6,093 bases of DNA. Source: Thermoplasmatota archaeon. GTDB taxonomy: Bacteria; Pseudomonadota; Gammaproteobacteria; Burkholderiales; Thiobacillaceae. A program made the translations under genes and the position numbers. Location of the stretch: assembly GCA_023475455.1 (NCBI GenBank), contig JAMCVR010000231.1:1-6093 (forward strand), read 5' to 3'. Positions 1 through 5,052 of this stretch are shown in pieces. The notes beneath the pieces are model-generated. The model saw only the letters and a program-made list of their open reading frames with translations. It searched no databases and was not told where the DNA came from. How positions within the stretch are numbered: the stretch's first letter is position 1; each line of letters starts with the position of its first letter.

Positions 1-327
1 GCCCTTGTTGCAGCCGCGCGGGTTGGCGTCGGGAATGTCCGGGCTGATCGGGGGATAGCTGGCGGACTGCTCCTCGCGCGTCACCACGCCGTTCTTTGCA
101 TACACTTTCCAGGCGCAGTTGCCCTGGCAGTTGGAACAATGGAAGGCGAACCCCTGCGCGTCGCCGCGGCTGGCGCGAAAACGGTCGCGATAAAACGCCT
201 CCCAGGCGCGCCCGGCGGCAGTCCGGCGCGGTTCGGCGGCGTTCGCCGGCAAATCGACGAAGGGGCCGCCGAAGGCCAGCGCCAGGCCGCAGCAGGCGGT
301 ACTTTTGAGGAATTCGCGCCGTTCCAT
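1..327 (-). CDS. Tat-exported molybdopterin oxidoreductase, type II DMSO-reductase/NarG-like catalytic subunit (N-terminal 109 aa only)
   Basis: The gene runs off the left edge, so only the N-terminus is visible. It starts with a twin-arginine signal (MERREFLKST, then a hydrophobic stretch and a likely ANA cleavage site near residue 30). Residues 63-106 carry H63-X3-C67-X3-C71-X34-C106, followed by NKG. This is the ligand pattern of the FS0 [4Fe-4S] cluster in NarG and the type II DMSO reductase family (selenate, chlorate and nitrate reductases; dimethylsulfide and ethylbenzene dehydrogenases). Such enzymes hold a Mo-bis-MGD cofactor and usually act with an Fe-S beta subunit and a haem b gamma subunit. 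The Tat signal places this one outside the inner membrane, unlike classical NarG. A GAGG sequence 9 nt upstream of the ATG supports the start, and the gene begins 6 nt after the rhodanese stop, so translation is probably coupled. The substrate is not predictable; upstream genes for sulfur and thiol proteins hint at a sulfur compound. Family assignment is solid, specific function unknown. Confidence 0.85.
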   Translation of the reverse strand, partial: MERREFLKSTACCGLALAFGGPFVDLPANAAEPRRTAAGRAWEAFYRDRFRASRGDAQGFAFHCSNCQGNCAWKVYAKNGVVTREEQSASYPPISPDIPDANPRGCNKG

Positions 328-333
328 CGCGGC

Positions 334-968
334 CTACCTCGCCACCGGCCGCGCCGGGTCGGACGCCCACTCGATCCACGAGCCGGGATACACCTTGACC
401 TTGTCGTAGCCGAGCAGGGTGAGCGCGGCGAGCAGATGGGTGGAACGCCCGAGGCCGCCGTTGCAATAGACGACGATTTCCTTGCCGGGAAGGATGCCCG
501 CCTGCCGCAGCGCCCGCTGCATGGGCTCCGCTCCCTTGAAGGTGGCGACGTCGCCGGACAGCCTGTCCCAGGGGAAACTGCGCGCGCCGGGCACATGGCC
601 GCCGCTGCGCGCGCCGCCGTTTTCCTTGCCGGAGAATTCGGCGATGGAACGGGCGTCCACCAGCACATCGGCCTGGGCGAGCATGTCCGGCTTCACCGCC
701 CAGCCGTCTCCGGGTTGGGGGAGGTAAGTCTTCTTGACCGGCCTGGGCGCATCCTGGCCGACCGGACGCTGCTCCTTCAACCACTTGCGGAAACCGCCGT
801 CGAGTATGCGCACCCGGTCATGGCCGAGAAAGCGCAGGATGTACCATACCGCGCTCGCGCCGCGCCCGTCGCCGTTGTCGTAGACCACCACGTCCGAATC
901 GCGCGCGATGCCCAGGGCGCCGAACCGGGAAGCCGCCAACTGGGGGAAAACCGGCCGGCCGGTTTTCA
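334..968 (-). pseudogene. C-terminal part of periplasmic two-domain rhodanese (catalytic domain), cut off from its start by a 445-bp duplication
   Basis: This segment encodes about residues 73-283 of the rhodanese whose 5' part lies at 969-1630. It includes the complete second domain with the active-site loop YCNGGLGRST; Cys241 of the reconstructed protein is the expected persulfide-carrying residue. The segment is out of frame with the 5' part because the 445-bp duplicated unit is not a multiple of three. As written it has no start codon with a ribosome binding site, so it would not be translated from the native start. Removing one repeat copy restores a single 283-residue frame (284 codons with stop). 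The stop TAG at 334-336 lies 6 nt before the molybdopterin oxidoreductase start. If the duplication is an assembly error, this is simply the 3' half of a normal gene. Rhodanese identity is well supported by the CxxGxxR-type loop and the DG-GFxxW/PGSWxEW motifs. Confidence 0.8.
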
Positions 969-1413
969 GGCTCCGCTCCCTTGAAGGTGGCGACGTCGCC
1001 GGACAGCCTGTCCCAGGGGAAACTGCGCGCGCCGGGCACATGGCCGCCGCTGCGCGCGCCGCCGTTTTCCTTGCCGGAGAATTCGGCGATGGAACGGGCG
1101 TCCACCAGCACATCGGCCTGGGCGAGCATGTCCGGCTTCACCGCCCAGCCGTCTCCGGGTTGGGGGAGGTAAGTCTTCTTGACCGGCCTGGGCGCATCCT
1201 GGCCGACCGGACGCTGCTCCTTCAACCACTTGCGGAAACCGCCGTCGAGTATGCGCACCCGGTCATGGCCGAGAAAGCGCAGGATGTACCATACCGCGCT
1301 CGCGCCGCGCCCGTCGCCGTTGTCGTAGACCACCACGTCCGAATCGCGCGCGATGCCCAGGGCGCCGAACCGGGAAGCCGCCAACTGGGGGAAAACCGGC
1401 CGGCCGGTTTTCA
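524..1413. repeat. Perfect direct tandem duplication, 445-bp unit
   Basis: Copy 1 is 524-968 and copy 2 is 969-1413. Reading along both copies shows no difference. The sequence after copy 2 repeats the first two bases of the unit (GG), so the junction has 2-bp microhomology. The unit lies wholly inside the rhodanese gene and, not being a multiple of three, shifts its frame. The right edge of each copy abuts a perfect 22-bp palindrome (946-967; 1391-1412). Confidence 0.95.
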
Positions 1414-1630
1414 GGTTCTCCTCGCTGTCCTCCAGCTCCATGAAATACAGGTTCACGGCACCGGGAATATGGGCGCGCCGGTAGTTCTCGGCATTTTCCG
1501 CGTCGATCAGTCTGACCTCGCCGGCGGCCAGCGCCGCGGCCAGTTGTCCGGTGGTGACCAGCAGGTCCGCCCCCGCTGCCGCGGCGGGCGGCAGCGCCAG
1601 CAGAAAAAACACCAGCAGTACATTCCTCAT
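818..1630 (-). CDS. N-terminal part of periplasmic two-domain rhodanese (thiosulfate/3-mercaptopyruvate sulfurtransferase-like), frameshifted at the duplication
   Basis: The ATG at 1630 has a strong Shine-Dalgarno sequence (GAGGAGG, 5 nt upstream of the ATG) and begins with a Sec signal peptide (MRNVLLVFFLLALPPAAAAG). Residues 24-140 form the first rhodanese domain, with the typical segments LIDAENAENYRRAHIPGAVN and ILDGGFRKWL. Where the catalytic Cys is expected the loop reads VVYDNGDGRG, so Asp replaces Cys; this is the usual inactive N-terminal domain of tandem rhodaneses. The second domain starts near residue 165, but the frame is lost after residue 220 at position 968/969, and the last roughly 49 residues to the stop at 818 are out-of-frame translation. 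As written, the product lacks catalytic Cys241. The family moves sulfane sulfur from thiosulfate or 3-mercaptopyruvate to thiol acceptors; export implies periplasmic action, perhaps with the TlpA protein encoded 10 nt upstream. The 283-aa reconstructed length is normal for the family. Confidence 0.8.
   Translation of the reverse strand: MRNVLLVFFLLALPPAAAAGADLLVTTGQLAAALAAGEVRLIDAENAENYRRAHIPGAVNLYFMELEDSEENLKTGRPVFPQLAASRFGALGIARDSDVVVYDNGDGRGASAVWYILRFLGHDRVRILDGGFRKWLKEQRPVGQDAPRPVKKTYLPQPGDGWAVKPDMLAQADVLVDARSIAEFSGKENGGARSGGHVPGARSFPWDRLSGDVATFKGAEPENRPAGFPPVGGFPVRRPGHRARFGRGGLRQRRRARRERGMVHPALSRP
946..967. repeat. Perfect 22-bp palindrome at the repeat junction (second copy 1391-1412)
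   Basis: The arms GAAAACCGGCC and GGCCGGTTTTC are exact reverse complements. The palindrome lies in the rhodanese coding sequence (residues around LKTGRPVF) and ends one base before the 968/969 junction. It could form a cruciform or hairpin, which would favour replication slippage as well as sequencing or assembly breaks. Confidence 0.9.
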
Positions 1631-1640
1631 CTCTGCCTCC

Positions 1641-2180
1641 TCAGCGTGTCGAATCGATGGCCTGCCGGATCAGTTGCTGCATTTGCGCGCTGTCCCAGAG
1701 TTGCGGCCCGGCCTTGCCGGCCAGGATGCGTCCCTCGCGATCCAGCAGATACGTCACCGGCACGCCTGCCGCGCGATAAGCGGACGCCGTCTTCCGGTCG
1801 TCGTCCAGCAGAACGTCGAAGGAGGGCGGTTTGCCTCCCAGAAAGCGCCGGATGCCGGGTTCGGAATCCGCCACGGCCACGGCCAGCACGGTGAAATCCG
1901 CGCCGCCCAGGGACTGCTGCAGGCGTTCCAGGGACGGGAATTCCTCGCGGCAGGGCGGGCACCAGCTCGCCCAGAAATTGAGCAGCACCACCCGGCCCCT
2001 GTAGTCGCGGTTGCCGCGCTCGCCCCCGTGCAGCGCCGCCAGCCTGTACGGCGGCGCCTTGAGCGCGACGACGTAGGCATCCATGCCGGCGGCGCGGGCG
2101 GCGTCCCGGTCGAGCGTCGCGCCGGCAAGCGCCGGCGCGACGGCGAAGGCCCATGCCAGCAGCCACGCGCCCCGCTTCAT
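1641..2180 (-). CDS. TlpA/ResA-type periplasmic thiol-disulfide oxidoreductase, copy A (179 aa)
   Basis: The protein has a signal peptide (MKRGAWLLAWAFAVAPALAG) followed by a thioredoxin fold. Signature segments are VVLLNFWASWCPPC, with catalytic C74 and C77 in a WCPPC motif, and GVPVTYLLD with the cis-proline P141. This family keeps periplasmic cysteines reduced, for example in c-type cytochrome maturation or as a partner of sulfur enzymes. The sequence is identical to the copy at 2377-2916. This copy sits next to the longer rhodanese 5' segment, with its TGA stop 10 nt before that ATG. Upstream, only the last 19 codons of the small-protein gene remain before the duplication junction at 2239/2240. 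An in-frame reading also exists from the duplicated rhodanese start at 2366, giving a 241-residue chimera in which this complete protein follows 62 extra residues. Family assignment is near certain; the existence of two copies depends on whether the 736-bp duplication is real. Confidence 0.88.
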   Translation of the reverse strand: MKRGAWLLAWAFAVAPALAGATLDRDAARAAGMDAYVVALKAPPYRLAALHGGERGNRDYRGRVVLLNFWASWCPPCREEFPSLERLQQSLGGADFTVLAVAVADSEPGIRRFLGGKPPSFDVLLDDDRKTASAYRAAGVPVTYLLDREGRILAGKAGPQLWDSAQMQQLIRQAIDSTR

Positions 2181-2239
2181 TACAGACAGCCCTTGAAAAA
2201 CTTGCGCTCGCCGACGGTTTCCAGCAGGTCCAGCTTGAC
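2180..2239 (-). pseudogene. 3' fragment of the small exported protein gene (last 19 codons plus stop)
   Basis: This 60-bp remnant matches the end of the complete gene at 2916-3263 (ending GERKFFKGCL). It is left at the edge of the 736-bp repeat, and its stop overlaps the copy A tlpA-like start by one base (TAATG). It has no start of its own. Confidence 0.75.
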
Positions 2240-2366
2240 CGATCAGTCTGACCTCGCCGGCGGCCAGCGCCGCGGCCAGTTGTCCGGTGGTGACCAGCAG
2301 GTCCGCCCCCGCTGCCGCGGCGGGCGGCAGCGCCAGCAGAAAAAACACCAGCAGTACATTCCTCAT
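2240..2366 (-). pseudogene. Duplicated 5' fragment of the rhodanese gene (signal peptide plus ~22 residues)
   Basis: The fragment is identical to the first 127 bp of the gene starting at 1630 and includes its own GAGGAGG ribosome binding site. It codes for 42 residues (MRNVLLVFF... to ...GEVRLI) and then crosses the 736-bp repeat junction. After the junction the frame continues through 20 residues of shifted small-protein sequence (GQAGPAGNRRRAQVFQGLSV) and enters the copy A tlpA-like gene in frame. If the DNA is real, a signal-peptide-led 241-residue chimera could be made; if the repeat is an assembly artefact, this fragment does not exist. Confidence 0.75.
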
Positions 2367-2376
2367 CTCTGCCTCC

Positions 2377-2916
2377 TCAGCGTGTCGAATCGATGGCCTG
2401 CCGGATCAGTTGCTGCATTTGCGCGCTGTCCCAGAGTTGCGGCCCGGCCTTGCCGGCCAGGATGCGTCCCTCGCGATCCAGCAGATACGTCACCGGCACG
2501 CCTGCCGCGCGATAAGCGGACGCCGTCTTCCGGTCGTCGTCCAGCAGAACGTCGAAGGAGGGCGGTTTGCCTCCCAGAAAGCGCCGGATGCCGGGTTCGG
2601 AATCCGCCACGGCCACGGCCAGCACGGTGAAATCCGCGCCGCCCAGGGACTGCTGCAGGCGTTCCAGGGACGGGAATTCCTCGCGGCAGGGCGGGCACCA
2701 GCTCGCCCAGAAATTGAGCAGCACCACCCGGCCCCTGTAGTCGCGGTTGCCGCGCTCGCCCCCGTGCAGCGCCGCCAGCCTGTACGGCGGCGCCTTGAGC
2801 GCGACGACGTAGGCATCCATGCCGGCGGCGCGGGCGGCGTCCCGGTCGAGCGTCGCGCCGGCAAGCGCCGGCGCGACGGCGAAGGCCCATGCCAGCAGCC
2901 ACGCGCCCCGCTTCAT
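2377..2916 (-). CDS. TlpA/ResA-type periplasmic thiol-disulfide oxidoreductase, copy B (179 aa, native upstream context)
   Basis: This copy has the same 179 residues as copy A: signal peptide, WCPPC active site (C74, C77), cis-Pro141 and a C-terminal helix. It keeps the original upstream junction, because the stop codon of the small exported protein gene and this start share one base (TAATG at 2914-2918). That is a classic translational-coupling arrangement and supports the ATG at 2916. No separate Shine-Dalgarno sequence is obvious, which fits coupling. Downstream, the frame ends 10 nt before a duplicated rhodanese start that is cut off by the repeat junction at 2239/2240. The length is typical of a TlpA/ResA protein with one domain and no membrane anchor beyond the signal sequence. 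A role in reducing the rhodanese persulfide or the cysteines of its exported partners is inference from the operon. Confidence 0.88.
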   Translation of the reverse strand: MKRGAWLLAWAFAVAPALAGATLDRDAARAAGMDAYVVALKAPPYRLAALHGGERGNRDYRGRVVLLNFWASWCPPCREEFPSLERLQQSLGGADFTVLAVAVADSEPGIRRFLGGKPPSFDVLLDDDRKTASAYRAAGVPVTYLLDREGRILAGKAGPQLWDSAQMQQLIRQAIDSTR

Positions 2917-3263
2917 TACAGACAGCCCTTGAAAAACTTGCGCTCGCCGACGGTTTCCAGCAGGTCCAGCTTGACCGGCGCCAGCACGCCGTCCCTGATC
3001 TCGCCGGTCATGCTCACTTTCCTGGCGTATACCTTGTCGATCTCGGCGGGCGCGATGGCCTTGCCCTCGCCGAAAACGAAGGCGAGCGTCTCGCCGTTTT
3101 CCAGCAACAGCACCGGCCGGTCGACGAAGCGCAGCGGGCAATCGGCCACGCGCAGAACCTGTGCGCACGGCTCGCCCACCACCCAGCCGTCGAATTTCGG
3201 CGATTCGGCGCGTGCCGGCATCGCCAGCAGCGAAACCAGGCAAAGACCGGTCGTGAATTTCAT
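2916..3263 (-). CDS. Small exported protein of unknown function (115 aa)
   Basis: The ATG at 3263 is preceded by GGAGA with a 7-nt gap. The protein opens with a signal peptide (MKFTTGLCLVSLLAMPARA), leaving about 96 mature residues. The mature part has Cys33 and Cys42 in the segment EPCAQVLRVADCPLRFVD, and Cys114 next to the C-terminus (KGCL). The middle is beta-rich (VLLLENGETLAFVFGEGKA), followed by KVSMTGEIRDGVLAPVKLDL. The pattern of two nearby cysteines followed by strands and a 'V-x-(M/V)-T-G' segment loosely recalls small secreted OB-like proteins, but I do not recognise a named family. The cysteines could form a disulfide that is a substrate for the thioredoxin encoded immediately downstream (1-nt overlap). 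The gene starts 31 nt after the end of the thioredoxin-like gene. This is the only complete copy; a truncated one lies at 4016-4160. Confidence 0.75.
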   Translation of the reverse strand: MKFTTGLCLVSLLAMPARAESPKFDGWVVGEPCAQVLRVADCPLRFVDRPVLLLENGETLAFVFGEGKAIAPAEIDKVYARKVSMTGEIRDGVLAPVKLDLLETVGERKFFKGCL

Positions 3264-3294
3264 TTTTTCATCTCCGTCTCCGGCCGCCGCGGCG

Positions 3295-3750
3295 CTAATT
3301 CCCCGACTTGATCGCCGACTTGAGCGTGTCGAAATCCTTCTTCACCTCCATCAGCCGGCCCTGCTGCGCCTGTTTCGGTGCGTTCTCGATTTCGAGGATG
3401 TCGGCGATCTGGTCGTAGCTCACCATGCCGTTCAGCTCGCCGCCGTCCACGGCGATCAGCTGGCCGCCGTAGTACACCGCCGGAGCCTTGGCGCCCGGCC
3501 CGGCAAACGTCACGGGAATGATTTGCACCGGAATCTTGTAGATATTGGACAGCTCGGCCGCCACCTGGATGTTGTTGTTGCAACGCGCGCCGGGCGGGTC
3601 GCGGCTGACCAGCACCAGCGCCTTTTGACCGTTGACGACGGCTTGCCCGGGCGACCCGCCGGCCCAGGCGGACGGTATGGGAACAATGGCGATCAGCGCC
3701 AACAGGAATGCGGCGGCGACGGCGGGGCGTATTTGACTGGGTTTCATCAT
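3295..3750 (-). CDS. Exported thioredoxin-fold-like protein with a single cysteine, copy A (150-151 aa)
   Basis: This is the first gene of the operon. It has a signal peptide (KPSQIRPAVAAAFLLALIAI..., probable cleavage after AWA) and a compact mature domain. Numbering from the second Met, strand ALVLVS is followed by Cys56 in GARCNNN, a helix (QVAAELSNIY), strand VQIIPVT, then KAPAVYYGGQLIA, where P89 resembles the cis-Pro before a thioredoxin/glutaredoxin beta-hairpin, and a charged C-terminal helix. Only one cysteine is present, so it cannot form the usual CXXC disulfide; a monothiol or persulfide-carrier role is possible, as is a structural one. Two start codons are adjacent (ATGATG). The AAGGAG at 3753-3758 is 2 nt from the first but 5 nt from the second, so 3747 is the likelier start. 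I do not recognise a specific family; the fold assignment is inference from pattern. An identical copy lies at 4192-4647. Confidence 0.75.
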   Translation of the reverse strand: MMKPSQIRPAVAAAFLLALIAIVPIPSAWAGGSPGQAVVNGQKALVLVSRDPPGARCNNNIQVAAELSNIYKIPVQIIPVTFAGPGAKAPAVYYGGQLIAVDGGELNGMVSYDQIADILEIENAPKQAQQGRLMEVKKDFDTLKSAIKSGN

Positions 3751-3752
3751 GT

Positions 3753-3758
3753 CTCCTT
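3753..3758 (-). promoter_or_regulatory. Ribosome binding site AAGGAG that favours the second of two adjacent ATGs
   Basis: AAGGAG lies 2 nt before the ATG at 3750 and 5 nt before the ATG at 3747. Spacing favours 3747 as the true start of the thioredoxin-like gene. The same arrangement recurs at 4650-4655. Confidence 0.6.
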
Positions 3759-3805
3759 GGCTAATGCGTCATTGTGGATAATCAAACCTTTTTATTTTTT
3801 AAATA

Positions 3806-3833
3806 ATCATATGATCGTTTGAATAATAGTCAA
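3806..3833 (-). promoter_or_regulatory. sigma70-like promoter for the operon, copy A
   Basis: On the minus strand TTGACT (3828-3833) and TATGAT (3806-3811) are separated by 16 bp, each matching 5 of 6 consensus bases. They sit in an AT-rich island that contrasts sharply with the GC-rich surroundings. Transcription would start near 3799, giving a leader of roughly 50 nt before the thioredoxin-like gene. The -35 box overlaps an inverted repeat TTGA-N7-TCAA (3819-3833), and the -10 box lies in the 10-bp palindrome ATCATATGAT (3806-3815), so a repressor or activator could bind here. Confidence 0.65.
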
Positions 3834-4015
3834 GCGGTAAATGAATGCGCGGAAATGAAAGGCGATCTTTAGAATGCTCGCGGAGGGGCGCCCCGGCTTC
3901 CTCGCGAACCGGCACCCATAAGGTTTCGGTCGGCAGCGCCGCTTCCAAACCCGCAGCGGGCTGGTCGCCAAGCGTCGCCGGAATTGCTCAATGCCTTGTC
4001 GCAGGCGTTTTTTTT

Positions 4016-4160
4016 GGTCGACGAAGCGCAGCGGGCAATCGGCCACGCGCAGAACCTGTGCGCACGGCTCGCCCACCACCCAGCCGTCGAATTTCGGCGA
4101 TTCGGCGCGTGCCGGCATCGCCAGCAGCGAAACCAGGCAAAGACCGGTCGTGAATTTCAT
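4016..4160 (-). pseudogene. Truncated 5' copy of the small exported protein gene (48 codons)
   Basis: This duplicates the first 48 codons of the gene at 2916-3263, including its ribosome binding site and signal peptide, and ends after CPLRFVD at the 897-bp repeat junction (4015/4016). Reading continues leftwards into duplicated upstream DNA for 69 unrelated residues, rich in Arg and Lys, to a stop at 3807, making a 117-residue chimera. The tail has no family character and covers the copy A promoter, so it is very unlikely to be a selected coding sequence. Confidence 0.75.
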
Positions 4161-4191
4161 TTTTTCATCTCCGTCTCCGGCCGCCGCGGCG

Positions 4192-4647
4192 CTAATTCCC
4201 CGACTTGATCGCCGACTTGAGCGTGTCGAAATCCTTCTTCACCTCCATCAGCCGGCCCTGCTGCGCCTGTTTCGGTGCGTTCTCGATTTCGAGGATGTCG
4301 GCGATCTGGTCGTAGCTCACCATGCCGTTCAGCTCGCCGCCGTCCACGGCGATCAGCTGGCCGCCGTAGTACACCGCCGGAGCCTTGGCGCCCGGCCCGG
4401 CAAACGTCACGGGAATGATTTGCACCGGAATCTTGTAGATATTGGACAGCTCGGCCGCCACCTGGATGTTGTTGTTGCAACGCGCGCCGGGCGGGTCGCG
4501 GCTGACCAGCACCAGCGCCTTTTGACCGTTGACGACGGCTTGCCCGGGCGACCCGCCGGCCCAGGCGGACGGTATGGGAACAATGGCGATCAGCGCCAAC
4601 AGGAATGCGGCGGCGACGGCGGGGCGTATTTGACTGGGTTTCATCAT
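4192..4647 (-). CDS. Exported thioredoxin-fold-like protein with a single cysteine, copy B (150-151 aa)
   Basis: This is identical to the gene at 3295-3750, with the same signal peptide, single Cys56 and paired ATG start; 4644 is the better-spaced start. The copy retains the original upstream DNA, that is, the promoter plus the intergenic region leading to the divergent DsrE-like gene. Downstream it is followed only by the truncated small-protein gene. If the 897-bp duplication is real, two promoters each drive one copy of this protein, doubling the dose of the first gene relative to the rest of the operon. If it is an assembly artefact, only one gene exists. Confidence 0.75.
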   Translation of the reverse strand: MMKPSQIRPAVAAAFLLALIAIVPIPSAWAGGSPGQAVVNGQKALVLVSRDPPGARCNNNIQVAAELSNIYKIPVQIIPVTFAGPGAKAPAVYYGGQLIAVDGGELNGMVSYDQIADILEIENAPKQAQQGRLMEVKKDFDTLKSAIKSGN

Positions 4648-4702
4648 GTCTCCTTGGCTAATGCGTCATTGTGGATAATCAAACCTTTTTATTTTTTAAA
4701 TA

Positions 4703-4730
4703 ATCATATGATCGTTTGAATAATAGTCAA
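4703..4730 (-). promoter_or_regulatory. sigma70-like promoter for the operon, copy B (native distal position)
   Basis: This is the exact repeat of the promoter at 3806-3833: TTGACT at 4725-4730, a 16-bp spacer and TATGAT at 4703-4708. It drives the thioredoxin-like copy at 4192-4647. The TTGA-N7-TCAA inverted repeat is at 4716-4730. Leftward transcription from here would run through both thioredoxin-like copies. Confidence 0.65.
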
Positions 4731-4995
4731 GCGGTAAATGAATGCGCGGAAATGAAAGGCGATCTTTAGAATGCTCGCGGAGGGGCGCCCCGGCTTCCTC
4801 GCGAACCGGCACCCATAAGGTTTCGGTCGGCAGCGCCGCTTCCAAACCCGCAGCGGGCTGGTCGCCAAGCGTCGCCGGAATTGCTCAATGCCTTGTCGCA
4901 GGCGTTTTTTTTGGCATCTTCAACCATGGCTGATCCTCATTCGTCATGCGGTGACTTTGAACATCACGACCTGAACAACGACACGAGGCTCTCGG

Positions 4996-5046
4996 CCATG
5001 CTACCCTGCACCCGGACCGGGTTTGCGGCTTAAGGTAGTGCCATGG
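4996..5046. repeat. Imperfect long hairpin (inverted repeat)
   Basis: CCATG (4996-5000) pairs with CATGG (5042-5046), and CTACC (5001-5005) pairs with GGTAG (5034-5038), with a 3-nt bulge (TGC) on the right arm. Inside is a small CCCG-GAC-CGGG stem-loop (5011-5021). No T-run follows, so it is not a standard intrinsic terminator. It directly precedes the MITE-like element. Confidence 0.4.
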
Positions 5047-5052
5047 GGCCAG

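Larger units (their letters stand above)
1504..2975. repeat. Perfect direct tandem duplication, 736-bp unit
   Basis: Copy 1 is 1504-2239 and copy 2 is 2240-2975, with 2-bp microhomology (CG). The unit covers the rhodanese 5' end, the whole tlpA-like gene and the 3' end of the small-protein gene. It yields two complete tlpA-like genes and a possible rhodanese-signal/TlpA chimera. Confidence 0.95.
3119..4912. repeat. Perfect direct tandem duplication, 897-bp unit
   Basis: Copy 1 is 3119-4015 and copy 2 is 4016-4912, with 2-bp microhomology (GG). The unit covers the 5' part of the small-protein gene, the thioredoxin-like gene, its promoter and about 180 bp of upstream DNA. Each copy ends in a run of eight T. 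The identity includes non-coding DNA, so selection on protein sequence does not explain it. Confidence 0.95.

Noticed and set aside
139..984. Long plus-strand open frames across 100-3800
   Set aside because: They are antisense to clear minus-strand genes with signal peptides, family motifs and ribosome binding sites; high GC creates such shadow frames.
3819..3833. FNR binding site
   Set aside because: TTGA and TCAA are separated by 7 bp, whereas the FNR consensus TTGAT-N4-ATCAA requires 6 bp between those half-sites and different inner bases.
3991..4015. GCCT-N6-AGGC followed by eight T as a plus-strand intrinsic terminator (also at 4888-4912)
   Set aside because: The stem is only 4 bp and no plus-strand gene lies upstream to terminate; on the minus strand it lies upstream of the operon.
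3807..4015. 69-residue tail of the truncated small-protein frame
   Set aside because: It arises only by read-through of the repeat junction into promoter-containing non-coding DNA, and the sequence has no recognisable family.
524..4912. Repeats as a CRISPR array or as insertion sequences
   Set aside because: The units are large, unequal, single tandem duplications of coding DNA without spacers, terminal inverted repeats or a transposase.
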